Of a stretch of DNA of 64,000 nucleotides, positions 35,213 through 44,427 are shown piece after piece. The translations under genes and the position numbers were made by a program. The DNA is taken from NCBI RefSeq assembly GCF_036985505.1, contig NZ_BTGQ01000006.1, positions 186,001 through 250,000 on the forward strand, in the 5' to 3' direction. The notes under the pieces were generated by a model. The model saw only the letters and a program-made list of their open reading frames with translations, searched no databases and was not told where the DNA came from. This DNA comes from Croceitalea sp947503285 (GTDB taxonomy: Bacteria > Bacteroidota > Bacteroidia > Flavobacteriales > Flavobacteriaceae). Each line of letters starts with the position of its first letter. The first letter of the stretch is position 1.

Positions 35213-36961
35213 TTGGAACCCTTTGTAGTATCGGCAAGAAAATACCGTCCGCAAACCTTTAAAGATGTTGTCGGACAACAAGCCATTACCGATACGCTTG
35301 AAAATGCCATTGCCCATAATCACTTGGCACAAGCACTTCTGTTCTGTGGCCCAAGAGGTGTTGGCAAGACAACCTGTGCGCGTATCTTGGCAAAGAAAAT
35401 CAATGAAGAGGGTTCTGAAGGTACTGATGAGGATTATGCCTTCAACATTTTTGAATTGGATGCCGCCTCGAATAATTCCGTTGATGATATCAGAAACCTT
35501 ACCGATCAGGTTCGAATTCCACCACAGGTGGGCAACTATAAGGTCTACATCATTGATGAGGTACATATGTTATCGCAATCTGCGTTCAATGCATTTTTGA
35601 AAACCCTTGAAGAGCCTCCAAAACACGCTATCTTCATTTTAGCGACAACAGAGAAGCATAAAATTATACCAACCATATTATCACGTTGTCAAATATTTGA
35701 TTTTAAACGGATTACAGTCAAAGATGCCGCAAATTACCTGCAGTATATCGCTAAGGAACAAGCGATTGATGCCGAAGAGGATGCTTTGCATATCATTGCG
35801 CAAAAAGCAGATGGTGCTATGCGTGATGCCTTATCCATTTTTGATAGGGTGGTCAGTTTTTCTGGGAAGAATTTAACGAGAAAAGCCGTTACCCAAAATT
35901 TAAATGTATTGGACTACGAGGTCTACTTTAAGACCACCGACTTCATTCTTGAAAATAAAATACCAGAACTGTTGTTGCTATTAAACAGTACACTGGCCCT
36001 TGGTTTTGATGCACATCATTTCATCATTGGCCTTGCGTCACACTTTAGGGATTTAATCGTGTGCCAGCATCAAGAGACCCTAAGTCTATTAGAGGTAAGT
36101 GAGGGTACCAAAACCCTTTATTTTGAACAAGCCAAAAAAGCCAAAAAGGATTTCTATCTAAAAGCGCTGGATTTGGCCAATGACTGTGATCTGAAATACA
36201 AGACAAGTAAAAATCAACGTTTATTGGTTGAACTTACCTTGATGAAATTGGCCTCCATCGACTTTGACGCTGAAAAAAAAAAGCCTGAATTTATAATTCC
36301 AGCTACTTATTTTAAGGGGCAACCCTTTCAAAAGGCACCATCATACACTATCTCAGATGAGTCTACAGTTACTGCCCCGCATATCGAAAAAAATACAGAG
36401 GAAGTAATTCAAACTACCGAAATACCCGTCAAAAAAGAAATTCAACCTTCCGACACCCCGCCCAAGCCGGTAGCTAAAAAAATAGAGCTTAAAAATTTGC
36501 CGAATAGGGTCTCTGGCCTATCCATATCTAGCCTTAAGGCCAAAAAAGAGCATCAAAATTCAAAGGTTGACCACACCAAAATGGTTGACTTACCCAAAGA
36601 ACCTTTTGAAGAAGCTAACATGCAAAGCCTTTGGGCAACATTTGTTCAAAAACTGGAAGATCAGGGAAAGAAGATATTGGCTGCAAACTTGCAGGCCGAT
36701 GTTCCGAAATTGAAGGAGGATTATACCATATGGATTGAACTACCCAATTCTACCATGAAAAAAGAAGTTGAGCGCGAACAAAGCCTAATGCTCAATTTTC
36801 TAAAAAATGAACTAAACAACCACTTCATTACCCTTTCGATAACCGTCAATGAAGAAGCGGCCAAAAAATTTGCTTTTACCCCTGAGGAAAAATACGAAAA
36901 ACTGCGCGAAAAAAACCCGGCGCTCGACTTATTAAGAAAAGAATTCGATTTAGATTTATAA
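35213..36961 (+). CDS. dnaX: DNA polymerase III subunit gamma/tau
   Basis: 582 residues from a TTG start (MEPFVVSARKYRPQTFKDVV). Clamp-loader ATPase that loads the sliding clamp and bridges polymerase and helicase at the fork. Seen: Walker A GPRGVGKTT (46-54), IFELDAASNNSVDDIR, DEVHMLSQSAFNAFLKTLEE, sensor I ATTEKHKIIPTILSRCQ, domain III, and a long charged tail ending in a conserved DnaX-tau-like block. Between the Walker A helix and the DAAS motif the usual zinc-binding cysteine module (four Cys) is absent; the segment is short and acidic. A frameshift site for a short gamma form was not identified. Ends base-to-base with the convergent TMEM220 gene. Confidence 0.95.
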   Translation: MEPFVVSARKYRPQTFKDVVGQQAITDTLENAIAHNHLAQALLFCGPRGVGKTTCARILAKKINEEGSEGTDEDYAFNIFELDAASNNSVDDIRNLTDQVRIPPQVGNYKVYIIDEVHMLSQSAFNAFLKTLEEPPKHAIFILATTEKHKIIPTILSRCQIFDFKRITVKDAANYLQYIAKEQAIDAEEDALHIIAQKADGAMRDALSIFDRVVSFSGKNLTRKAVTQNLNVLDYEVYFKTTDFILENKIPELLLLLNSTLALGFDAHHFIIGLASHFRDLIVCQHQETLSLLEVSEGTKTLYFEQAKKAKKDFYLKALDLANDCDLKYKTSKNQRLLVELTLMKLASIDFDAEKKKPEFIIPATYFKGQPFQKAPSYTISDESTVTAPHIEKNTEEVIQTTEIPVKKEIQPSDTPPKPVAKKIELKNLPNRVSGLSISSLKAKKEHQNSKVDHTKMVDLPKEPFEEANMQSLWATFVQKLEDQGKKILAANLQADVPKLKEDYTIWIELPNSTMKKEVEREQSLMLNFLKNELNNHFITLSITVNEEAAKKFAFTPEEKYEKLREKNPALDLLRKEFDLDL

Positions 36962-37312
36962 TCAGTTACTGCTTGTGCGATTGGCAATGGCATAAATTGA
37001 CATTGCGATGCCAGCAATAAGCAGACCTAACGCCTCCCTACCCCGCTCGATATTTACGATATCACCTTCACCTATGGTTACTCCCTCAAATTTTTCAGGC
37101 CAAGTGTATATGGCGAGACCAAAATAAAAGATTGCCAATAGCAATGCCCAAAAAAGACGAAGGTTGCCAAGGGCAAATAGTAGTGAAGCAAAAGCCGCCA
37201 TGCCGTATATGGCATACCACTTAACCGCATCGGGATCATTGTGTTGTACAACCGCGGCATAACTAAAAAGTGCCATAAAGACAAAAGCTAGGATTTTTAA
37301 GAACTTGTTCAT
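36962..37312 (-). CDS. TMEM220-family small membrane protein, end of the ebo operon
   Basis: 116 residues with four membrane segments: FLKILAFVFMALFSYAAVVQ, YAIYGMAAFASLLFALGNL, LFWALLLAIFYFGLAIYTW and EALGLLIAGIAMSIYAIANR. The motif VVQHNDPDAVKWYAIYG is typical of the TMEM220 (transmembrane family 220) domain. Its start overlaps the end of eboF by 4 bp, a sign of translational coupling, so it is the last gene of the ebo transcript here. Function unknown. Confidence 0.8.
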   Translation of the reverse strand: MNKFLKILAFVFMALFSYAAVVQHNDPDAVKWYAIYGMAAFASLLFALGNLRLFWALLLAIFYFGLAIYTWPEKFEGVTIGEGDIVNIERGREALGLLIAGIAMSIYAIANRTSSN

Positions 37313-38688
37313 ATTGGTTGTTTTATATGTTGCTCTAAAATATCAAAAACTTCAATAGCCTCAAGCTCTTCTTTGACGACTACACCTTTGGCATTGGAGA
37401 TTAAAATGGGATAATCAAGGGTGCTTTCAGGTAACCTGCCATGCGATCCCTTGACTAAATTGGCATTCAAAGGTATAATATCCAATACGCTTCTAAAGCC
37501 AATTTTCTTCTTGATAAGCTTCCATAACACCTTTAGCATCACCAAATTGTCGTTAGGGTCGGTAAGCATCTCAACAGGGTCATACCCCGGTTTTTTATGA
37601 ATATCGACCATTCTGGCAAAATCAGGTGCTTTTTTATCATCATTCCAAAAATAATACGTGAACCATGAGTCTTTATCGGCAACTGCAATTAAATCCCCAG
37701 AACGTTCATGGTCTAATTTAATCTGTGATGATTCTGTTTTGGAAAAAACCTTTTCTACACCCTCAACATTTTCAATCAGTTCTTTTACCTCTTCTACTTT
37801 CGATTTGTCTTTCACATAAATATGGCAGACTTGATGGTCTGCGACGGCAAAAGCTGCACTTGCCCCAGCATCAAGCAATTCCAATCCGCGTTCTTCACGA
37901 ATGGCGATAAGGTTATTTTGACGCAATACCCTATTTAGATGAATGGGATGGTTTACATCCGTAATTCCATATTCTGACAAGATGACGATATTGGCATCCC
38001 TTTTTTGATAATAATCGACCAAACCTTCAACTACATGGTCAATCTCTCGTAGGTCTTTTGAAATGATTTTAAAGTCATGCCCAAAGCGTTGTAGATTGTA
38101 ATCTAAATGCGGTAGGTACACCAAGGTTAGCGTGGGATCATGTAATTTATCCATCTCCACAGTAGCATCAGCAATCCATTGACTCGATTTTATGGACGTT
38201 TTTGGTCCCCAAAAATGAAATAGTGGAAATGTACCCAATTTATCCTGAAGTGTGTCCCTAAGTTGGGAAGGATGGGAATATACATCAGGAATCTTGCGAC
38301 CATCGGCCAAATAATTAGGCCTTGGGGTAACACTGTAATCAACGGTTGAATACATATTGTACCACCAAAACATGTTCGCGCAACTAAAATCGCTATGTTC
38401 TTCCTTTAACTTCTCCCAAAGTTTAGGTGCCTGAACCAGCTTATTCGACTGCCTCCAAAATTTTACTTCACATTCCTCTTTAAAGTACCAACCGTTACCC
38501 ACTATCCCATGTTGCGAGGGCCATTTACCCGTAAGGTACGTCGACTGCGCCGTACAGGTAACGGCAGGCAGTACGGGTTTTACAAAACCACTATGGCCAG
38601 ACGCTAGAAAAGACCTTAAGAACGGGGTGTGCTCCCCAATCAAGCGTTTGGTCAGGCCCACCACATTGATGACTACCGTTTTTTTCAT
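37309..38688 (-). CDS. eboF: EboF, alkaline-phosphatase-superfamily protein
   Basis: 459 residues, type I phosphodiesterase/nucleotide pyrophosphatase fold. The probable Thr nucleophile region is VTCTAQSTYLTGKWPSQHGI (about 44-63), and a metal-binding block reads LPHLDYNLQRFGHD (about 196-209). Unlike typical NPP enzymes the N-terminal metal Asp is Asn (VVINVVGLT) and the usual SDHG reads SEYG (about 238-241), so the metal site is altered; I recall this as common in EboF relatives but cannot verify it. A His remains in DHQVCHIYV. Last of the six core ebo genes, 1 bp after eboE. Confidence 0.85.
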   Translation of the reverse strand: MKKTVVINVVGLTKRLIGEHTPFLRSFLASGHSGFVKPVLPAVTCTAQSTYLTGKWPSQHGIVGNGWYFKEECEVKFWRQSNKLVQAPKLWEKLKEEHSDFSCANMFWWYNMYSTVDYSVTPRPNYLADGRKIPDVYSHPSQLRDTLQDKLGTFPLFHFWGPKTSIKSSQWIADATVEMDKLHDPTLTLVYLPHLDYNLQRFGHDFKIISKDLREIDHVVEGLVDYYQKRDANIVILSEYGITDVNHPIHLNRVLRQNNLIAIREERGLELLDAGASAAFAVADHQVCHIYVKDKSKVEEVKELIENVEGVEKVFSKTESSQIKLDHERSGDLIAVADKDSWFTYYFWNDDKKAPDFARMVDIHKKPGYDPVEMLTDPNDNLVMLKVLWKLIKKKIGFRSVLDIIPLNANLVKGSHGRLPESTLDYPILISNAKGVVVKEELEAIEVFDILEQHIKQPI

Positions 38689-38689
38689 G

Positions 38690-39883
38690 TTACAATCTTT
38701 CTTTCAACCAGTTGATTTCACGTATAATCGAATCGGAAAGTGCTGTTTTTAAGTCAATGGGAAGTACATCCCAAGTATAGGTCTCAATCTCGAGATGGTC
38801 ACATATCTTGTTCTTCTTAAGATAGTCGATGACCTTTAGTATATGATCCTGAGTGGAATACAAAGGCGGAAACTTTTGAAGAAATATAGGTACATGAAAA
38901 TGTGCCCTTAGTTGCGCCCTACGCCCTTTTTTCTCTAGTAGTTCAGGTAAATCAGCATATGTTTTCACCCCTTCGTCACTAAGTTCCGTGACCTGATGTA
39001 GATAGGTCGGTTCGTTAAATTTCGAAAGGCTCTCCCAAATGTGCTGATTATCGGTTTCGTTGAAAAGTACTTTTAAAGCAGCACTGACCTGAATTTTTCC
39101 AATTTTAATGTCATTTCCCAAGAACTTTTGAAACGTATGTTCTGGCTCTTCATACGCCAGTGAAAAATGGCAAATGTCATAACATATAGTAAGATGCCTT
39201 TTGATAATACGTTCCGCATTGTCATTAGGAATACCGAATTCCTTTTTAAATCTATCCACTCCAATGGGAATAAGGTACTCCTTGAAAAAAGAAATCACTT
39301 CATCGGTATTCTCAAGAATTCCATCAGGTTCCGGTTCGATATCAAGATGCAGATAGTTTCCCGTTTCCTTTTCAGTTTGATACAATCGCAAGGCCACTGC
39401 TATCATACCTTGGGCACCAACTTTTTTTGCATGGTCAAGTTCTTCTTCACTGGAATACCAATGCTTGTATGAAATGGGGGAAGTTGAAATGCCCCCAGAA
39501 ATACCTTCTGGCAATAGAAAATTAAGCTGTTTAAACAATCGTATCGTATAGTCAACCCTTTCTTGGGTCGTCCAATCTGGCCGGTGCACCTTATCTTTTA
39601 CGGCCTCACCATGAAAATTTCCATAAGGAAATCCATTCATTGTGAATATATAGATTTGATGGGCGGTCAACCAATCTTTGAACTCCTGTAATTTTGAACC
39701 GAACCCTAGTTCTTCGCTTGCTTTATTAGACAATCGTAGCCCCAAACCAAATTCCTGGGTTTTAGAAACCTGGGACTTAATAAGGGGAACATAATTTTTT
39801 AAACTATCGAATGTAGTTTTCCAGTCTTCACCAGGGTGAATATTAGTACAATAGGTGGTATGGTAAAAATTTGATACTAACAT
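38690..39883 (-). CDS. eboE: EboE, TIM-barrel sugar-isomerase-like protein
   Basis: 397 residues of the xylose isomerase-like TIM-barrel type ('metabolite traffic protein EboE'). Seen: MLVSNFYHTTYCTNIHPGED at the start, GLGLRLSNKASEEL, FTMNGFPYGNFHGEAVKDKV (about 75-94), LHLDIEPEPDGILENTDEVI with metal-type acidic residues (about 174-193), TICYDICHFSLAYE with Asp and His (about 226-239) and HFHVPIF near the C-terminus. Catalysis is unproven for the family. It abuts eboD with no gap. Confidence 0.87.
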   Translation of the reverse strand: MLVSNFYHTTYCTNIHPGEDWKTTFDSLKNYVPLIKSQVSKTQEFGLGLRLSNKASEELGFGSKLQEFKDWLTAHQIYIFTMNGFPYGNFHGEAVKDKVHRPDWTTQERVDYTIRLFKQLNFLLPEGISGGISTSPISYKHWYSSEEELDHAKKVGAQGMIAVALRLYQTEKETGNYLHLDIEPEPDGILENTDEVISFFKEYLIPIGVDRFKKEFGIPNDNAERIIKRHLTICYDICHFSLAYEEPEHTFQKFLGNDIKIGKIQVSAALKVLFNETDNQHIWESLSKFNEPTYLHQVTELSDEGVKTYADLPELLEKKGRRAQLRAHFHVPIFLQKFPPLYSTQDHILKVIDYLKKNKICDHLEIETYTWDVLPIDLKTALSDSIIREINWLKERL

Positions 39884-41047
39884 CTAATTCGATTCGTGTT
39901 TTTCGATGGTTCTCATGGCAATCGCTTCCACCATTTTATCCCTATCGATTACATGTACATCATGTTTGGAACCGATTCCGGAAATCAACGTAATAGTCAA
40001 TTGCCCCCCTAGGTGTTCCCTAAACTCTTCAATGCCTTTAAGCAGTTCATTAACAGCCTTTTCCCCTTCAACGGGCAGTGTCAGGTCAAAACCTATCTCC
40101 CTGAACACCTTTAAAATTCGATTCAATGTCGCTAGTTCTATAAGACCTATTAAATATGCATAAGTTACATCTAAAGCTATGCCTTTGGCCACCGCCTCCC
40201 CATGCCTTAGCTTATAACCGGTCATCTGTTCCAACTTATGGGCTGCCCAGTGTCCAAAATCCAAGGGCCTAGAAGATCCATTTTCGAAGGGATCTCCACC
40301 TTGCCCGATGTGTTGCATATGAATTTCAGCACAGCGATGTATTAAAGGTCCCATCGCTTCTAGCTCCCTATTCGCCAAGTTATGTGCATTGGTTTCAATA
40401 AAGTTAAAAAAGGGTTCATCTTTTATCAAAGCGACCTTTAAACCTTCGGCAATTCCCGAAATCCAGTCACGTCGTTCAAGGGTCTTCAAAAAATCAAAGT
40501 CATTTATAATAGCATAAGGAATCGCAAATGTGCCAATGAAGTTTTTCTTGTCGAATGCGTTGATGCTATTTTTCACACCTACTGCCGCATCATTTTGTGC
40601 TAAGACGGTTGTTGGTATTCGAATTAATTTTACGCCCCTATGAGCCGTGGTAGCTGCATAACCGACCATATCAATTAAGGCACCACCACCTATAGCCACA
40701 ACAAAAGAATGTCTACAAATACTTTTTTCGTTGATTGCGTTCCAAATTTTAGTGACGTTTTCTTGATTATTTTTACTTTCTTCACCGCCAGTTATGGTAA
40801 TTATTTCTTTTAAATCGATTTTAGACCTGTAAAAAGAACAATAACCTTCAATTGCTTCTGAAAGTGGGCTATTTGCGTCTACAACCCCTTTATCCAGTAT
40901 AAAAACACATTTAACCTGGCCTTCAGTTTGATAATTACGGATAAGATTTACAAATAGGGCGTTTGAAGTATCAAATAGCCCTGTCGTAAAGTATAGTTTA
41001 TAGTCGTAATTGACCGTAAATGACTGTGATATGGAAGGAAGTTTCAT
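39884..41047 (-). CDS. eboD: EboD, 3-dehydroquinate-synthase-like sugar phosphate cyclase
   Basis: 387 residues. NAD-binding core FVVAIGGGALIDMVGYAATT (about 100-119), IPTTVLAQNDAAVGVKNSIN, and the metal-binding residues in GIAEGLKVALIKD (Glu), PLDFGHWAAHKLEQMTGY (His) and LRHGEAVAKGIALD (His). It belongs to the same fold and metal/NAD chemistry as 3-dehydroquinate synthase (AroB), but context and sequence place it in the ebo cluster, not the shikimate pathway. The substrate, likely a sugar phosphate or sedoheptulose-type compound, is unknown. Nine bp after eboC. Confidence 0.88.
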   Translation of the reverse strand: MKLPSISQSFTVNYDYKLYFTTGLFDTSNALFVNLIRNYQTEGQVKCVFILDKGVVDANSPLSEAIEGYCSFYRSKIDLKEIITITGGEESKNNQENVTKIWNAINEKSICRHSFVVAIGGGALIDMVGYAATTAHRGVKLIRIPTTVLAQNDAAVGVKNSINAFDKKNFIGTFAIPYAIINDFDFLKTLERRDWISGIAEGLKVALIKDEPFFNFIETNAHNLANRELEAMGPLIHRCAEIHMQHIGQGGDPFENGSSRPLDFGHWAAHKLEQMTGYKLRHGEAVAKGIALDVTYAYLIGLIELATLNRILKVFREIGFDLTLPVEGEKAVNELLKGIEEFREHLGGQLTITLISGIGSKHDVHVIDRDKMVEAIAMRTIEKHESN

Positions 41048-41056
41048 AAAATCAAA

Positions 41057-41944
41057 CTAAGTTACCGCAAAAGCTTTTGATAATACAATCGATACCGGCA
41101 ACAAAGTCAATATTACAAGGCCAATTGCGAAATTGGAATGTGCAACGGCAATTACAGAATCTAAAAGAATAATTGAAATCACGCCCGCCTTTACAGCCTT
41201 TTTAATATTTGATGGTGTATTCTTAAGGTACGCTTTTGTTAAAGGAATACCGATAGAAACTATAAAAACGAGTACGAATATATGACTTACACCAAGATTT
41301 GAAACAAAATCGGTATTGAAGTATAAAACGATTACAACTACGATTAGATATAAGATACCTGCAAAAACAATGTTCTTTTTGTTATTTCCATTCACCTCTC
41401 CTTGACTTATCATGGTAATCGCAGCGATATAAATTATTGGGATTATAGCGTATTTAAAATGCCCCAATTCTGCAAAAACAGACATTCCTAATAGCAAATT
41501 CATTCCTCTGCAAATACCCATATTCAAGGGGCCCAATACTTTTCTATTCTTTGAGTAACTATCATAGGTCAAAATAAAAAACACCAAAATTGCCGCTATT
41601 ATCCCACTCATATTGGTAACTGAAAAAGCAAGTGCCAATCCAATGACCAACAAGCCGAATCCAAAAATTCGAGCTTCCCCAATTTTGATTACTCCTTTGG
41701 GGAGCGGTCTTTCAGGTCGCTCTACCTTATCCAATTCAATATCAAAAACATCATTCAAAACGACACCACCAGCATATAAAAAAATAGAGGAAAGGACCAG
41801 TAGCCCACCCAATGGGTCCAACTCAATTGTGAAGTGATCAAAAAAACCTGCCAACGCGAGGCCTGCCAAAATATCAGCAGCCGATGTGGGTAAATTTGCC
41901 GGTCGGCATAACTGCAAAAAAGCTTTCGTTTTTTGACCCATCAA
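41057..41944 (-). CDS. eboC: EboC, UbiA-family prenyltransferase
   Basis: 295 residues with about eight membrane helices. The first Asp-rich motif is NDVFDIELDKVERPERPLPKG (read about residues 63-83, the family NDxxDxxxD), the second lies at about TYDSYSKNRKVLGP. UbiA proteins transfer prenyl chains to aromatic or sugar acceptors in the inner membrane. The start overlaps the end of eboB by 4 bp. In ebo clusters of cyanobacteria and Pseudomonas this gene accompanies compounds moved toward the periplasm; the prenyl acceptor is not known. Confidence 0.88.
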   Translation of the reverse strand: MMGQKTKAFLQLCRPANLPTSAADILAGLALAGFFDHFTIELDPLGGLLVLSSIFLYAGGVVLNDVFDIELDKVERPERPLPKGVIKIGEARIFGFGLLVIGLALAFSVTNMSGIIAAILVFFILTYDSYSKNRKVLGPLNMGICRGMNLLLGMSVFAELGHFKYAIIPIIYIAAITMISQGEVNGNNKKNIVFAGILYLIVVVIVLYFNTDFVSNLGVSHIFVLVFIVSIGIPLTKAYLKNTPSNIKKAVKAGVISIILLDSVIAVAHSNFAIGLVILTLLPVSIVLSKAFAVT

Positions 41945-42849
41945 ACGATTTTGTCGCGCTCTACCTTAGGTTCTTGACCCCTTAAAACGCTGTTGTCATG
42001 AAATAGCTTTCTTTGATCGATAGCTTCTGGGGTCAGCCAGTGTTCCTCTTTCATTTTACCTGACTTACCAAACGTGTCCAATGCATTTTGGTAACAAGTT
42101 TTGACAACATCTTCTTTCGCAATTCCCCTTTGAAGCATCAGATTTGCCGTTTTGGGTACCGCTAAGGGATCACTCACGCCCCAATCAGCGGAGCTATCGA
42201 CAATGATGTTGGTACTACCGAACCTTCTGACCACCTCGACCATACGCTCATTTCCCATTTTTGTTTTCGGGTAAATGGTAAAGGCCGCTATAAAACCTTT
42301 GTCCAGAACATCTTGAACGGTTTCTTCATTGTTATGATCTATTACCACATTACTTGGGTCAAGACCATGTTCTAAACAGACTTCCATACTTCTTAAGGTG
42401 CCTGCCTTTTTATCGCGATGTGGAGTATGCACTTGAACCATCATATTGAATTCCTTGGCCAGCTCAAGCTGTTCCCTAAAGTATTTATCCTCTGCGGGGG
42501 TTTGGTCATCATAACCTATCTCACCCACTGCGACCACATTTTCTTTTTGGAGGTAAAGTGGAAGCAATTCCATTACCTGCTCCGCCAACGCCTCGTTATT
42601 CGCCTCTTTTGAATTGAGCCCTATGGTGCAGTAATGTTTAATGCCGAACTGACTGGCCCTAAAGGCCTCCCAGCCTACGAGACTACTAAAATAATCTTGA
42701 AACGAACCCACTTGGGTCCGGGGTTGCCCTAACCAAAAAGAAGGTTCGATGATGGCCACTATACCAGCCTTTGCCATCGCCTCATAATCATCGGTTGTTC
42801 GTGATGTCATATGAATATGGGGGTCAATAAAATGTAATTTCTCTTCCAT
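41941..42849 (-). CDS. eboB: EboB, TatD-like metal-dependent hydrolase
   Basis: 302 residues from the ATG at 42849, chosen because it follows the eboA stop by one base and puts HFIDPHIHM right at the N-terminus; an ATG at 42873 adds eight residues. Amidohydrolase-fold metal ligands are visible: DPHIHMTSR (His-x-His), GEIGYDD (Glu), VQVHTPHRDK (His), VVIDHNNEETV (His) and VDSSADWG (Asp). Substrate unknown. Core member of the ebo operon. Confidence 0.88.
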   Translation of the reverse strand: MEEKLHFIDPHIHMTSRTTDDYEAMAKAGIVAIIEPSFWLGQPRTQVGSFQDYFSSLVGWEAFRASQFGIKHYCTIGLNSKEANNEALAEQVMELLPLYLQKENVVAVGEIGYDDQTPAEDKYFREQLELAKEFNMMVQVHTPHRDKKAGTLRSMEVCLEHGLDPSNVVIDHNNEETVQDVLDKGFIAAFTIYPKTKMGNERMVEVVRRFGSTNIIVDSSADWGVSDPLAVPKTANLMLQRGIAKEDVVKTCYQNALDTFGKSGKMKEEHWLTPEAIDQRKLFHDNSVLRGQEPKVERDKIV

Positions 42850-42851
42850 TG

Positions 42852-43709
42852 TTATCGTTTCAAAGTTTTCCAAGTGAGGGATTCCTTTTCTATTTCGTTT
42901 CTTAGGGATGGATAACCATCCAGTAATTCTTTTGCCTCACTCTTATTTGAATGGTAACAGACCAGAGCCGCAGCATTTCTTTCAATTGGATTATCGCTTT
43001 CAAAAAGTCGTACCATATCCTCTAACGTTTGACCTTCCAAAAAATTTGAAACGGGCCTCCAAAATTCAGGGTCTATGGTTCGTGATGCTGCCCAGCGCTC
43101 ATGGGCATAATCTGAGATAATCCGTGCCAATTCCTTATTAGCCATTTTATCCACGTCCACGATTTGTGACAAATCGCGTTGCATAAAGGCCGCTTTCAAA
43201 TACATTTGATTCCATTGTTGTGCATTGAAATAAAGAGCAGGATATGGGTTGTTCATTGCGATGGCATCAAAAATCGTGGCAATATTGGTGCGAAGTGCCT
43301 CGACAGCGGCAAATTTAAAATTCCCGGCATTTGGCAATAAAACCAAGTATTTCAATAGTGTCTCCAATTCAGAGGTATCGGCTATCCCGATAATGTTGCG
43401 TACTTTATCCTCAAAAAAATCAAAATTCGATTCCAATATCCTAACAAGCATAAAGGTGCGTGCCAACTCCAAGGTATTTGCACCCTTTTCTTTTAAATGG
43501 GCAACAGTCTTATTTTCATCAAAACCCTTGAAATCAAGCACCCGTTTTTCAACTTTTGAGGCGCAGTGCGTATAGGCCATGTAGAATTTTTTGACGGATA
43601 GCTCTTGAACGATTAAATCAATTTTATCGAATATCCACTGTTTTTCTTCTTTAGAACCATTTTTTTCAAGTATTTCAGACAGTATATCACCCGAATTCGA
43701 ATAAGGCAT
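42852..43709 (-). CDS. eboA: EboA domain protein
   Basis: 285 residues, wholly alpha-helical in appearance with no signal peptide. Typical stretches: FYMAYTHCASKVEKRVLDF (about 42-60), LARTFMLVRILESNFDFF, YFNAQQWNQMYLKAAFMQRD and YAHERWAASRTIDPEFWRPV (about 214-233), the last a strong family signature as I recall. Its molecular role is not known. It opens the leftward ebo operon, and a promoter box lies about 50 bp upstream. Confidence 0.87.
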   Translation of the reverse strand: MPYSNSGDILSEILEKNGSKEEKQWIFDKIDLIVQELSVKKFYMAYTHCASKVEKRVLDFKGFDENKTVAHLKEKGANTLELARTFMLVRILESNFDFFEDKVRNIIGIADTSELETLLKYLVLLPNAGNFKFAAVEALRTNIATIFDAIAMNNPYPALYFNAQQWNQMYLKAAFMQRDLSQIVDVDKMANKELARIISDYAHERWAASRTIDPEFWRPVSNFLEGQTLEDMVRLFESDNPIERNAAALVCYHSNKSEAKELLDGYPSLRNEIEKESLTWKTLKR

Positions 43710-43756
43710 TTCGCTAGATTGGATTTAGTAGATTATTACTTAAAAAAGTGATACAC

Positions 43757-43764
43757 AAATATAA
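43757..43764 (-). promoter_or_regulatory. Probable ebo operon promoter -7 box
   Basis: Minus strand TATATTTG, an exact TAnnTTTG, 48 bases upstream of the eboA ATG. No convincing -33 box was seen. It lies in the divergent gap between eboA and miaE. Confidence 0.5.
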
Positions 43765-43843
43765 TCATACTTGTGCGGATATGTTCTTATCGGAAACCAC
43801 AATAACGGTTATCTTTGAAGTCTTTAAGCTCAAGAAAACAGTT

Positions 43844-44425
43844 ATGTTAGGACTCAAATTACCTACCGATCCCAGATGGGTGAACATCGTTGAGAAGAAT
43901 ATCGATGAGATACTGACCGATCATGCCTATTGTGAACAAAAGGCGGCAAGCACGGCTATTTCCTTAATCGTTTCCTTTCCTGAGTACACCGAGTTGATCC
44001 AAGAAATGATCGCGTTATCACGTGAAGAGATGGGGCACTTTAAAATGGTCCATGATCTAATCCTCTCACGCGGGGGCACTTTAGGGCGAGACCGAAAGGA
44101 TGACTATGTTGTCGAACTTTTAAAATTCTTCCCTAAAGGTGGCAGTAGAACAACCCAATTGGTCCATCGATTGTTATATGCCGCATTAATAGAGGCAAGA
44201 AGCTGTGAACGTTTCAGGTTGCTTTCAGAAGAATTGGAAGATAAGGAACTGTCAGAATTCTATAGAAAACTGATGATCAGTGAGGCAGGACATTATACCA
44301 TGTTTTTACAATTTGCACGTCAGTATGGAGACCGGGAAGAAGTAGATGAAAAGTGGCAAAACCTTCTCGATTATGAGGCAAACATCATGAAAAACCTAAG
44401 TAACAAGGAAACCATTCACGGTTGA
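43844..44425 (+). CDS. miaE: tRNA-(ms2io6A37) hydroxylase
   Basis: 193 residues from the ATG at 43844 (MLGLKLPTDPRWV); the frame is open from 43748 but the added stretch does not fit the family. Ferritin-like di-iron enzyme that hydroxylates the prenyl group of modified A37 in tRNA. Ligand motifs are seen as LSREEMGHFKMVH (about 65-77) and LMISEAGHYTMF (about 142-153), plus IEARSCERFRLL. It converges on ppk1 with two bases between the stop codons and no terminator. Confidence 0.93.
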   Translation: MLGLKLPTDPRWVNIVEKNIDEILTDHAYCEQKAASTAISLIVSFPEYTELIQEMIALSREEMGHFKMVHDLILSRGGTLGRDRKDDYVVELLKFFPKGGSRTTQLVHRLLYAALIEARSCERFRLLSEELEDKELSEFYRKLMISEAGHYTMFLQFARQYGDREEVDEKWQNLLDYEANIMKNLSNKETIHG

Positions 44426-44427
44426 CC

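Noticed and set aside
39884..41047. eboD as shikimate-pathway aroB
   Set aside because: It keeps the dehydroquinate-synthase-like fold motifs but is embedded in a full ebo operon; no other shikimate gene is near.
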